From the NCBI GenBank assembly GCA_034211275.1, contig JAXHTF010000038.1, forward strand, positions 1 through 41,977: a stretch of DNA of 41,977 bases, written 5' to 3'. Source of the DNA: Acidobacteriota bacterium. GTDB lineage: Bacteria; Acidobacteriota; Thermoanaerobaculia; Multivoradales; JAHZIX01. Positions 17,018 through 24,678 of the stretch are shown in pieces; the stretch's first letter is position 1; each line of letters starts with the position of its first letter. The notes beneath the pieces are model-generated. The model was not told the origin of the DNA. It was given only the letters and a program-made list of their open reading frames with translations, and did not search any database. Position numbers and translations under genes: made by a program.

Positions 17018-17485
17018 TCAGCCGAGGACTGATTCTACCACTTGGCGTACCAGCGGCAGGGGGACGGTGACGTGGATCTCAGCGTCGTCGGAGTCGACGT
17101 CGATGACCAGGTTGCGACCGCGCTTGGCGATCTGGACGTGGTCGGTGCCGTCCTCGACGGTGACCAAGGTCACGTCGCCGGCGTCCTCGAGGCCTGCCAA
17201 GGCCTCGTGCAGCGTGTCCCGGTAGGGCTCCAGCTGCCGCCGCGCCTGGTCCAGATCCTCGCCGACGGCCTCGTGGGCGAAGGAGGCTCCCAGACCCACC
17301 AGGGAGGCGGGGATGGGGGCGGTGAAGTGGACGCCGTCGGGGCCCTTCTCATGGACTCGGAGGACGACCAATCCGTCGGTGGCGACGCTGGTGGCCACGG
17401 TGGCGGCGACGGCCACTCCGGTGCTGGCGATGAGCAGCATGCCGGCGGCGAAGACGATGAGGAAGAGGCGCAGGGCTTTTTGCAT
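17018..17485 (-). CDS. Small exported protein, paralogue of its upstream neighbour
   Basis: A 155-residue protein with an N-terminal hydrophobic segment (about 6-28, Ala-rich end) that is a signal peptide or anchor. The mature part shows beta-type motifs that repeat: VLRVHEKG...VHFTAPIPASLV near the front and NLVIDVDSDDAEIHVTVPLPLV at the end. A helix and a strand (VTLVTVEDGTDHVQIAKRG) lie between them. The same unit is present in the gene upstream, so the two arose by duplication. From memory the unit resembles the second domain of SHOCT-like/YvlB-type envelope-stress proteins, but I would not assign a function on that basis. The ATG at 17485 has AGGAG eight bases upstream; it is 30 bases from the upstream gene and surely in the same operon. 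Confidence 0.85.
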   Translation of the reverse strand: MQKALRLFLIVFAAGMLLIASTGVAVAATVATSVATDGLVVLRVHEKGPDGVHFTAPIPASLVGLGASFAHEAVGEDLDQARRQLEPYRDTLHEALAGLEDAGDVTLVTVEDGTDHVQIAKRGRNLVIDVDSDDAEIHVTVPLPLVRQVVESVLG

Positions 17486-17515
17486 GATGGACTCCTAAAG
17501 GCTCCCAGGGACTCT

Positions 17516-18088
17516 TCAGCGGCCCTCGGGACGTTGGTCGATCCACACCCGCACGCGGGTATCGTCCTCGGTGATGGTGGCCAGCTCGCCCTCGCCTTGG
17601 GCGGCCAGGGCGCGCAGGGCGGCGGCGATGTTCAGCTGGTTGTCCTCGACGCCGTCGAGCAGGGCGGCGACCACCGCCGAGGGCACCCGCACGTGGATGT
17701 CGGAGCCGTTGTCGGTCTTGGCCTCACCACGCACCACCAGGTAGCCGTCTTCCTTGAACACCCGCATGGACTCGTCGTCGGAGTCTATGGTGACGAAGTC
17801 GACGTTGGGGGAGGCTTCCAGCTCCTGCCACATCTGGCGCAGCTGCGCGGCGGAGATCTCGGTGTCTTCGAGCTGGATCTTGCCGTCCTGGTACTCGTCC
17901 ACCTGGATCATCGTCAGGGCGGACTCCACCAGGCTCAGAGGGAGATTGACGGAGATGTTGGCGTTGTCCTCGCCCTCGTGGACGGTGACGTGGAACCACA
18001 GGTCGGAAGCTTGGGCGGCGGGGGCCAGGGCGATGGCGAAGGCGAAGAGCAGTGCGGCGATGCCGGCGGCGAACTTGGAACGGGTCAT
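17516..18088 (-). CDS. Small exported repeat protein (two copies of an ~80-residue unit)
   Basis: A 190-residue protein with a clear signal peptide (about 1-28, ending AQAS). The mature protein reads as two copies of one unit. The first has FHVTVHEG...ISVNLPLSLV, a helical stretch and VDFVTIDSDDESMRVFKEDG. The second has LVVRGEAKTDNGSDIHVRVPSAVV, a helical stretch and LATITEDDTRVRVWID. The downstream gene carries the same unit about one and a half times. The ATG at 18088 is preceded by GAGGAG nine bases away. Gene order places it first in an operon running through its paralogue towards sppA. Location is probably periplasmic and the function unknown. Confidence 0.88.
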   Translation of the reverse strand: MTRSKFAAGIAALLFAFAIALAPAAQASDLWFHVTVHEGEDNANISVNLPLSLVESALTMIQVDEYQDGKIQLEDTEISAAQLRQMWQELEASPNVDFVTIDSDDESMRVFKEDGYLVVRGEAKTDNGSDIHVRVPSAVVAALLDGVEDNQLNIAAALRALAAQGEGELATITEDDTRVRVWIDQRPEGR

Positions 18089-18153
18089 GGTCAGGGTCTC
18101 CTCATGGGGTCTCGGATTCATTCGGTCGAGTCTTGGTGTCTTTTTCCTTCGGT

Positions 18154-18163
18154 GTAGCGCTAC
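18154..18163. promoter_or_regulatory. Palindrome GTAGCGCTAC in a divergent promoter region
   Basis: A perfect 10-bp palindrome in the 169-base gap between the small exported protein gene (-) and the amidase gene (+), at a position where a dimeric regulator could control either side. Confidence 0.3.
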
Positions 18164-18221
18164 CTGCCCTACAACACGCTCCTGGGGCTGGAAATGTTTC
18201 AAGGCGGAAGAAAGGGATGAG

Positions 18222-18227
18222 TACAAT
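18222..18227 (+). promoter_or_regulatory. Possible -10 element (TACAAT) for the amidase gene
   Basis: TACAAT lies 30 bases before the amidase ATG and matches the -10 consensus at five of six positions. No matching -35 is found at normal spacing, so this is tentative. Confidence 0.25.
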
Positions 18228-18257
18228 GGGACGTCGGAAACCACCTGGAGGAGCTCG

Positions 18258-20090
18258 ATGCACCATCGCCCGCCGTCCCCCGATCCGCAGCAAATTCCCG
18301 AAGCGCCGTCCTCGGAGACGCTCCCAGAGATGAGCGGAGACCTTCGGTCCAAGGACCCCAGCCGCCGAACCTTCTTGGCCTTTCTGGCGGCCCTGGGTGC
18401 CGGAGCGCCGGTGCTCGCCCGAGCAGCGGAAGCGGCCGGCGGTGGGGAGGTGACGCTGGAGACGCTGGCGGCGGCGGAGCGCATAGCGGGGGTGGAATTC
18501 ACCGACGAGGAACGGGAACTGATGCTCGAGGGAGTGCGGGACCTGAGCGAAGACTATCGGGCCCTGCGGCAAGTGGAGTTGCCCAACTCGGTGAGCCCGG
18601 CGCTGGTCTTCGATCCGCTCTTGCCGAGAATGGAAGTGGACGAGAGCCGGCCGCCGGTGGCGTCCGAGCCCTCCCGCCAGGATGGCTTCGAGGTCGACGC
18701 CGGCTCCGAGGAGGAGCTGGCTTTCCTGCCGGTGCATCGGCTGGCGGAGCTGGTGCGCGGCGGCGAGATCACCTCGGAGCGCCTCACCGGCCTCTATCTC
18801 GACCGGCTGAAGCGGCTCGGGCCGAAGCTCGAATGCGTCATCACCCTCACCGAGGAGCGTGCCCTGGAGCAAGCCCGCCGCGCCGACGCGGAGATTCGCG
18901 CCGGACGCTACCGGGGTCCCCTCCACGGTATTCCCTGGGGTGCCAAGGACCTGCTCTCCGTCTCCGGCTATCCCACCACCTGGGGCGCCACCCCCTTCCG
19001 TCAGCAGCGCCTGGAGCACGACGCGGCGGTGGTGCGGCGGCTGGATGCGGCGGGGGCGGTGCTGGTGGCCAAGCTCACCCTCGGCGCTCTCGCTTGGGGC
19101 GACGTTTGGTACGGCGGCAAGACCCGCAATCCGTGGAATCTGGAGGAGGGCTCCAGCGGTTCCTCCGCCGGCTCCGCCTCCGCCACCGCCGGCGGCCTGG
19201 TGGCTTTCAGCATCGGCAGCGAGACCTGGGGCTCCATCGTTTCCCCGTCCACCCGCTGTGGCGCCACCGGCCTGCGCCCGACCTTCGGCCGCATCAGCCG
19301 CGACGGCGCCATGGCCCTGTCCTGGAGCATGGACAAGCTGGGCCCCATCTGCCGCAGCGTCGAGGATTGCGCCCTGGTGCTGGAGGCCATCCACGGGACG
19401 CTGCCAGCGGAGCTCCCCGGCCCTGGGGAGAGCGATCCGTCGGTGGTGGACCGCTCTTTCGCCTGGGATTCCCGGCGCGAGTTCCGCAATCTGCGGGTGG
19501 GGTACCTGAAGAGCGAATTCGAAAGCGATCCCACCGAGGGAGCGGAGACGCCGGAGCAGGCGGCGGAGGCGGAGGAGGCGCGGCGCTTCGAGCTTCGCAC
19601 CCTCGACACTCTGCGCGCCCTGGGTTTCGAGCTGGTGCCCCTGGAGCTACCCTCGCTACCCATCAACGCTCTTTCCCTGATCCTCAACGCCGAGGCGGCG
19701 GCGGCCTTCGACGCCCTCACCCGCAGCAATCGGGACGACGAGCTGGTGCGCCAGGTAGCGGTGGCCTGGCCCAACTTCTTCCGCATGGCCCGCACCATTC
19801 CGGCGGTGGAGTACGTTCAGGCCAACCGTGTGCGCACGCTGGCCATGGCCCAGCTGGATGCCGCTCTGCAGGGCGTGGACGTCTACGTGGCGCCCTCCTT
19901 CAGCGACAATCTCCTCCTCACCAACCTCACGGGCCATCCGGCGGTGACTTTGCCCAACGGCTTCCGCGGCGACGGCCGGCCCACCAGCATCACCTTCTGC
20001 GGCAAGCTCTTCGGCGAGGAAAAGCTCTTGCTGCTGGCCATGGCCTACCAACACGCCAGCGGCTTCCACCGGCGCCATCCCCAGCTCTGA
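18258..20090 (+). CDS. Tat-exported amidase (amidase-signature family)
   Basis: A Ser-Ser-Lys hydrolase that cleaves amide bonds, probably in the periplasm. The 610 residues begin with a long Pro/Ser-rich stretch, then SRRTFL (35-40), a twin-arginine signal. A family-typical helical N-terminal region (DEERELMLEGVRDL) follows, then the amidase-signature core. The catalytic lysine is in GIPWGAKDLL (Lys230), the cis-serine lies in the GSSGSS loop (299-303) and the acyl-forming serine in GSETWGSI (Ser326). STRCGATGLRPTFGRIS continues the signature. The Trp before Gly-Ser is unusual. The ATG at 18258 has GGAGGAG five bases upstream; a later ATG at 18330 also keeps the Tat motif. An intrinsic terminator follows. 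The substrate is unknown. Confidence 0.93.
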   Translation: MHHRPPSPDPQQIPEAPSSETLPEMSGDLRSKDPSRRTFLAFLAALGAGAPVLARAAEAAGGGEVTLETLAAAERIAGVEFTDEERELMLEGVRDLSEDYRALRQVELPNSVSPALVFDPLLPRMEVDESRPPVASEPSRQDGFEVDAGSEEELAFLPVHRLAELVRGGEITSERLTGLYLDRLKRLGPKLECVITLTEERALEQARRADAEIRAGRYRGPLHGIPWGAKDLLSVSGYPTTWGATPFRQQRLEHDAAVVRRLDAAGAVLVAKLTLGALAWGDVWYGGKTRNPWNLEEGSSGSSAGSASATAGGLVAFSIGSETWGSIVSPSTRCGATGLRPTFGRISRDGAMALSWSMDKLGPICRSVEDCALVLEAIHGTLPAELPGPGESDPSVVDRSFAWDSRREFRNLRVGYLKSEFESDPTEGAETPEQAAEAEEARRFELRTLDTLRALGFELVPLELPSLPINALSLILNAEAAAAFDALTRSNRDDELVRQVAVAWPNFFRMARTIPAVEYVQANRVRTLAMAQLDAALQGVDVYVAPSFSDNLLLTNLTGHPAVTLPNGFRGDGRPTSITFCGKLFGEEKLLLLAMAYQHASGFHRRHPQL

Positions 20091-20097
20091 TCGCCTA

Positions 20098-20122
20098 GGG
20101 CCCGAGGTGCCGGGCCCGTTTT
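20098..20122 (+). terminator. Intrinsic terminator after the amidase gene
   Basis: GGGCCCG and CGGGCCC form a perfect 7-bp stem with a 6-base loop, followed by GTTTT, eight bases after the amidase stop. It separates the amidase from the zinc-ribbon/TPR gene. Confidence 0.7.
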
Positions 20123-20147
20123 CGCTATCGCTATCAGCCCTCCCATC

Positions 20148-23012
20148 ATGACTTCATGGATCCAGATCGATTGCCCGCGCTGCCGGCGCCGGCTGCGCTG
20201 TGCCGTCCCGCCTTCGGTGGGGGACCGGGTACCGGCGGGAGGCGGGCCACAGCGGCTGCGGCTGCGCTGCGGCCACTGCGCCAAGCTCTTCACCATTCGC
20301 CGCCGGGCTCCCGAGGCCCCGGCGCCGGTGGTTCCTCCGCGGGCCCCGGCCGTTCCCCAGGCCCCGAAGACTACAGAGCTTCCCCAGCCTCCTGAGCCTC
20401 CCGAGGCTCCAGAGCTCCCCGAGGCTTCAGAGTTTCCAGAGGCTCCAGAAACTGCGGTCGCTCCGCCATCCCCGTCAGCCGTGCAGGCCCCAGCAGCCTC
20501 GCAGCCCGCGGCCGCCCCACAGTCCACGGCAGCTGCCCCGCAGCCCGTGGCGGCTCCGGCCCGGGCGCCGGCTTACATCCGCCGTCGCCCCTTCCGCAGC
20601 CTGGATCCGGAGGTGCAATCCCGTCGCCGCTTCCTGCGGCGTCTGGCCCTGGGCTTGAGCCTGGTGGTAGTGCTGGCGGCGCTGGGCTGGTGGTGGTGGC
20701 AGCGGGAACCGGCTCCGACGGTGGCGCCGCCGCCCTCGGCGGAGGATCCGGCGGTGGTGGCGGTTCTGCCGTGGCAAGCCCTCGCCCCCGGTGCTCCCCG
20801 GGACTGGCTGTCCACGGCGTTGGCGCGCATGGCCGCGGCGGAGCTGGAGGCTTCCGGCGTTCCGCGGGTGGTCTCTGGCGCCGAGGTGGCGCGGGTCGCC
20901 GGCGAGCTCGGTCGGGACAGCTGGGGGCCGGGCCAGGACCTGGCCTCCACCGCTCGCAACTTGGGGGTCGGCCGCCTGCTGGTGGGAACCTACGGCAGGG
21001 CTACCGAAGACCCCTCGGCGAGGGTCCTCCGGCTCGAGCTGCTGGACGCCACCGGCCGGTCGCTGGCGGCGGCGGAGGAACGCTCGGATGTTGGGACTGG
21101 GACCGGCGCCCGGGGTGACGGCGGCGATCTGGCAGGGGTTGTGCGGCGGCTGACCGCGGCGGTGGCGGCGGAGTCCGGTACCATCCTGGAAGGCGCGCCA
21201 CCCACCGACGGGGGTGCCGCTCTGACGCCCAGCTCCTTCACCGCCCTCGAGCCCTACACCAAGGGTCTGGACGATCTCGACCGTGGCGATCCGGGATCGG
21301 CCCGGGCCCATCTGCTGCTGGCGTCGGCGGCAGCCCCGGACTCGGCGGAGGTGCAGCGGGCCCTGGCCGAGGCCTGGGGGCAGCTGGGCTATCGGCGGCG
21401 CAGCGGCGAGCTGGCGGACAAGGCGCTGGCTCGCGGTCAGGACTTGCCCCGGCGCTGGCGCCTACGCACCACCGCCGAGAAGGCCCGTTGGTCCGGTCCG
21501 CCGGCGTCGGCGGCGAATCTCTATCGCCAGCTGCGGCAGGAGCGCCCACGGGACCTCCAGCTGGCCCTGGACGAGCTTCGGCTGCGCCTGCAGGCGGAGG
21601 ATGCGGAGGGTGCGGCGTTGGTCGTCCAGGAGCTCCAGGCACTTCCGGTGCCGGACCGCAACGACCCCCGGGTGGACCTGGCGGCCTCCGCTCTGGCTCG
21701 GCTGCGGGAAGACGCCGAGGCCCAGGGCCGCCACGCGGCGGCGGCCCTCACCGAGGCGCGGGCTCGCGGTGCTCTCACCTGGCAGGGGGCGGCCTACCTG
21801 GCGCTGGCGGAAGCCGCTCTCCATCAAGGCCGCCTGGAGGAAGCGGACCAGAACATCACCCTGGTCCGGCGCCTCTACCGGGATTTGGACGACCCTCGGG
21901 GGCAGGGCCGCGCGGCTCTGGCGGGGGCTCTGGCGGCCACCTTCCGCCTCGACGCCCCCGGCGCGGAGGAGCTCTTCCAGACCGCCAAGAACACCCTGCG
22001 CCGGACCGGGGATCTTCCGGCGGTGGCGGAGGTGCTGTTGCAGCGGGGGCGAGCCTTGGAGCAGCTGGAGCAGCCGGAGCGGGCGGCGGAGAGCTACCAG
22101 GAGGCCTTGGAGCTGCGCGAGGAGTTGGGGGACGTTCTCGGCACGGTGGAGGTGCAGCGAGCCCGCGGCGGCCTGCTGCGTCGCGGTGGCGACCTGCGCG
22201 GTGCAGAAGGGGCCCTGCGGGAGGCTCTGGCGGTCCCGGAGCTGGCGCAGAATCCAGCCTTGGAAGCGGCGTTGCAGCTGGAGCTGGCGACGGTGCTCTC
22301 GGCCCGGGAGCGCTTCGTGCCGGCGCAGCGCGCCCTCGGCCGAGTCCTCGAGCTCGCTTCCGCAGGGGATCTGGCGGACCTGGCGGCGCGGGCCCACGGA
22401 GGTTTGGCAGAGCTCGAGCTCTTGGGCGGCAACACCGCGGCGGCCCGGGGGCATCACGAGGCAGCCCTGGCGATCTATCGGGATCTCGAGGACGAGGAGC
22501 ACATAGCGGAAACCCGGCTAGCCCTGGCGGCGTTGGATCTCGCCGCCGGGCGGGCGGCGGCGGCACAGGCGGTGGCCGCCGGCCTGATCGAGCGTTTCCA
22601 GGAGCTGGCGGTGCCCGACGGCCTGTTGGCCGCCCGGGTGCTACGAGCCCGTTGCCTGATGGCCCTGGCGGACCTGGCGGAGGCGCGCACCGTGCTCAGC
22701 GCCGCCGCCGCCAGCCTGGGGCCGGACAGCCCCGCTCCTCTGCACCTGGAGGTGGCCCTCGCCGACGCTCGCTTGGTGGCGGCGGAGGGCGACCCCCGGC
22801 GGGCGGTGCGGATCCTCCAGCAGCTCCTGGCGGAGACCGTGACCACCGCGGCCACCGGGCCGTCGCTGGAAGTCCGCCTGGCGTTGGGGGAGATGGAGCT
22901 ACAAGCCGATCTGGCGGCGGCGGGGCGTGCCCGCCTGCGCGCGGTGCGGGAAGATGCGGAAGCGCGGGGATATCCCTGGATCGCCCAGCGGGCGGGAGAG
23001 GCGCTGGAGTGA
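20148..23012 (+). CDS. Zinc-ribbon, single-pass membrane protein with TPR repeats (kinase-less sensor architecture)
   Basis: A 954-residue protein. The N-terminus is a cytoplasmic zinc ribbon (Cys9, Cys12, Cys41, Cys44). Next are a Pro/Glu/Ala-rich linker (about 55-150) and one membrane segment (about 165-187). A periplasmic alpha/beta domain opens with VVAVLPWQALAPGAPRDWLS and resembles the 'AVLPF...WLSTALAEML' domain found after the membrane segment of acidobacterial Ser/Thr kinases. The remaining ~550 residues are TPR-like helical repeats rich in Ala/Leu/Arg/Glu. Overall it looks like such a kinase with the catalytic domain replaced by a zinc ribbon. The ATG at 20148 has no clear ribosome site. 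The esterase lipoprotein gene begins 25 bases downstream. It may be a scaffold or sensor; ligand and partners are unknown. Confidence 0.85.
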   Translation: MTSWIQIDCPRCRRRLRCAVPPSVGDRVPAGGGPQRLRLRCGHCAKLFTIRRRAPEAPAPVVPPRAPAVPQAPKTTELPQPPEPPEAPELPEASEFPEAPETAVAPPSPSAVQAPAASQPAAAPQSTAAAPQPVAAPARAPAYIRRRPFRSLDPEVQSRRRFLRRLALGLSLVVVLAALGWWWWQREPAPTVAPPPSAEDPAVVAVLPWQALAPGAPRDWLSTALARMAAAELEASGVPRVVSGAEVARVAGELGRDSWGPGQDLASTARNLGVGRLLVGTYGRATEDPSARVLRLELLDATGRSLAAAEERSDVGTGTGARGDGGDLAGVVRRLTAAVAAESGTILEGAPPTDGGAALTPSSFTALEPYTKGLDDLDRGDPGSARAHLLLASAAAPDSAEVQRALAEAWGQLGYRRRSGELADKALARGQDLPRRWRLRTTAEKARWSGPPASAANLYRQLRQERPRDLQLALDELRLRLQAEDAEGAALVVQELQALPVPDRNDPRVDLAASALARLREDAEAQGRHAAAALTEARARGALTWQGAAYLALAEAALHQGRLEEADQNITLVRRLYRDLDDPRGQGRAALAGALAATFRLDAPGAEELFQTAKNTLRRTGDLPAVAEVLLQRGRALEQLEQPERAAESYQEALELREELGDVLGTVEVQRARGGLLRRGGDLRGAEGALREALAVPELAQNPALEAALQLELATVLSARERFVPAQRALGRVLELASAGDLADLAARAHGGLAELELLGGNTAAARGHHEAALAIYRDLEDEEHIAETRLALAALDLAAGRAAAAQAVAAGLIERFQELAVPDGLLAARVLRARCLMALADLAEARTVLSAAAASLGPDSPAPLHLEVALADARLVAAEGDPRRAVRILQQLLAETVTTAATGPSLEVRLALGEMELQADLAAAGRARLRAVREDAEARGYPWIAQRAGEALE

Positions 23013-23037
23013 AGCAGGACGAATGGAGAGCGCGAAG

Positions 23038-24156
23038 ATGAGTCGATGGGATGGCACAGGATGTCGGCAGGGGACTGAGATGAGGGTTGAGGATTGGCAG
23101 TCCCCAAGCGTCCGGGGAGACGAGGCGCCGCGGCGCTGCGGCTGGCGAACCCAATCCCGAGGGACGGGGCTTCGAGCGAGCCTATGGCTGACCTGTCTGC
23201 TGATGACGCTCCCTCTGGTGACGACAAGCTGCGGCAAGGGCTCCGCTCCCAATTTGCCGGATCCGACCGTAGGAGCTCCGGCCTCTGGCAGCTACCAAGA
23301 GACTCTTCGAACTGAGCTCGACGAGCGCCGCCGGACCTACCGCGTACACATCCCCTCGGGCTACACCGGCAGCGAGCGCTGGCCCCTGGTGGTGGTGGTC
23401 CACGGAGCCTTCAACACCGGTCGCGGCATGGAGGAAAAGACCGGCTTCTCCGAGCTGGCGGACCGTGAGGGCTTCCTCGTCGCCTACCCTGACGGCATTG
23501 GCCTTCGGGGGCTCTTCCAGCATTGGAACGCCGGCTTCTGCTGCGGCAAGGCGCTTCGCTTGGGTATCGACGACGTCGGCTTCCTCGACCAAATGATCCA
23601 GCGGCTCAGCGACCGCCTGGCGGTGGATCCGCAGCGGATCTACATGATCGGTGAGTCCAACGGTGCCATGCTCACCTACCTCTACGCCTCCCGACATCCC
23701 TCCCGCCTCGCCGCCGCCGGAGTCTCCGCCGGCGCCACCGGTGGTATCAGGGGTGGCGCCCGAGACCCCGACGGCGAGCTCTTCCGCATCGAGCCGCCGG
23801 AGCACCCAGTCCCCCTCATCGCCTTCCACGGCCTCGCCGACGACCGCGTCCCCTTCTCTGGCCGTGACGACGGCATCACCGTGCCGGTGGAGGAGGGCCT
23901 CGAACGCTGGGCTCAAGCCAACGGCTGCGAGCCCGACCCCGCTACCGAAGAACAACGCCAAGGCACCGTCCACCACCGTGTTTGGAACCAAGGCCCCGCC
24001 TGCGCCCCGGTAGAGCTCTACACCCTCGAAGGCTGGCCCCACCAATGGCCCGGTGAGCGTTTTACTCGCAAGTTGGAGGGCGAAGAGAACTCGGCTCTTG
24101 CCGGATTCGATGCGGCGGAGGTGGCTTGGGGGTTTTTCGAGGGGTATCCCAACTAG
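23038..24156 (+). CDS. Lipoprotein esterase of the PHB-depolymerase / LpqC family
   Basis: A secreted alpha/beta hydrolase related to polyhydroxybutyrate depolymerases and feruloyl-esterase-like LpqC proteins. A hydrophobic segment ends in the lipobox VTTSC (Cys65), so the protein is lipid-anchored. The catalytic domain shows VVVVHGAFNTG (oxyanion region), the nucleophile elbow GESNG (Ser207), the acid in GLADDRVPF (Asp268) and the base in GWPHQWPG (His335). The ATG at 23038 has GGAGAG upstream; an ATG at 23080 would shorten a long, basic leader and is also plausible. It follows the TPR gene by 25 bases. The substrate could be a polyester, feruloylated polysaccharide or other ester. Confidence 0.9.
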   Translation: MSRWDGTGCRQGTEMRVEDWQSPSVRGDEAPRRCGWRTQSRGTGLRASLWLTCLLMTLPLVTTSCGKGSAPNLPDPTVGAPASGSYQETLRTELDERRRTYRVHIPSGYTGSERWPLVVVVHGAFNTGRGMEEKTGFSELADREGFLVAYPDGIGLRGLFQHWNAGFCCGKALRLGIDDVGFLDQMIQRLSDRLAVDPQRIYMIGESNGAMLTYLYASRHPSRLAAAGVSAGATGGIRGGARDPDGELFRIEPPEHPVPLIAFHGLADDRVPFSGRDDGITVPVEEGLERWAQANGCEPDPATEEQRQGTVHHRVWNQGPACAPVELYTLEGWPHQWPGERFTRKLEGEENSALAGFDAAEVAWGFFEGYPN

Positions 24157-24170
24157 GGGAAGGGGCCTCA

Positions 24171-24202
24171 AGGGGTGTAGGCTCTCTGAGAGACCTACCC
24201 CT
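24171..24202. terminator. Hairpin between convergent genes
   Basis: AGGGG(TG)TAGG and CCTACCCCT pair, and the loop itself contains TCTCT/AGAGA, giving one long hairpin between the esterase stop and the stop of the four-TM gene, overlapping the latter's last codons. Neither side has a T-run. It may act as a bidirectional terminator. Confidence 0.45.
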
Positions 24203-24659
24203 CCGGCAAGTCCGCCGGCCACTTTTTCCTTCCGAAGAAGAAACCTAGAAAGAACCCCGCGGTGGGTGTGACGAGGAGGAAGTCGGCGGCGGTGAGGGCG
24301 TTGGGGGATTCGAAGACGTAGGCCAGCCAGTAGCCGACGCCGAGGGGGGCGAGGAGGAGGACGGTGGCGGAGAAGCGCCGTTGGCTTTCCGCCTCGCGGT
24401 GAGCGTACTCGCGTTCGCCCTTGGTGATGTGGGGCTCGTGGGCGGCGGCCCAGCGTTGCTCTTCGATCTGGCGGTGGCGCAGGGCGGCGACGATGCCGGC
24501 GCCGGCGGCGAGGGCCAGGACCAGGGCGTGGGCGAGCCAGGCGCCGGCGGGGGGGCCTTGGGGCACCACGTGACAGCCACCGCTGGTCATCAGGCCGAGG
24601 AGGGCGCCGACGACGGCGGTGACGAGGGCGCCTCGTTCGAGGCTCAGGAGGCGGCTCAA
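24195..24659 (-). CDS. Hypothetical four-transmembrane protein
   Basis: About 154 residues with four hydrophobic segments (LVTAVVGALLGLM, HALVLALAAGAGIVAAL, SATVLLLAPLGVGYWLAYVF and LLVTPTAGFFLGFFFG). A charged cytoplasmic loop (RHRQIEEQRWAAAHEPHITKGEREYAHREAE, 31 residues in two adjoining stretches of basic and acidic character) separates segments two and three. The family is not recognised. No ATG is in frame; the TTG at 24659, with GGGGAG about 11 bases upstream, is the best start and leaves a 19-base gap to the oligopeptidase stop. It is the last gene of the propeller/peptidase operon. The frame and hydrophobic pattern support a real gene; the start is uncertain. Confidence 0.7.
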   Translation of the reverse strand: MSRLLSLERGALVTAVVGALLGLMTSGGCHVVPQGPPAGAWLAHALVLALAAGAGIVAALRHRQIEEQRWAAAHEPHITKGEREYAHREAESQRRFSATVLLLAPLGVGYWLAYVFESPNALTAADFLLVTPTAGFFLGFFFGRKKWPADLPEG

Positions 24660-24678
24660 GGTCTTCGCGGCTCCCCGG

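Noticed and set aside
17754-18257. Upstream extension of the amidase frame
   Set aside because: It is antisense to the small exported protein gene and lacks a ribosome site. The ATG at 18258 has a strong one and places the Tat motif properly.
20098-20122. GGGCCC hairpin as a regulator site for the TPR gene
   Set aside because: The following T-run and position right after the amidase stop fit an intrinsic terminator better.
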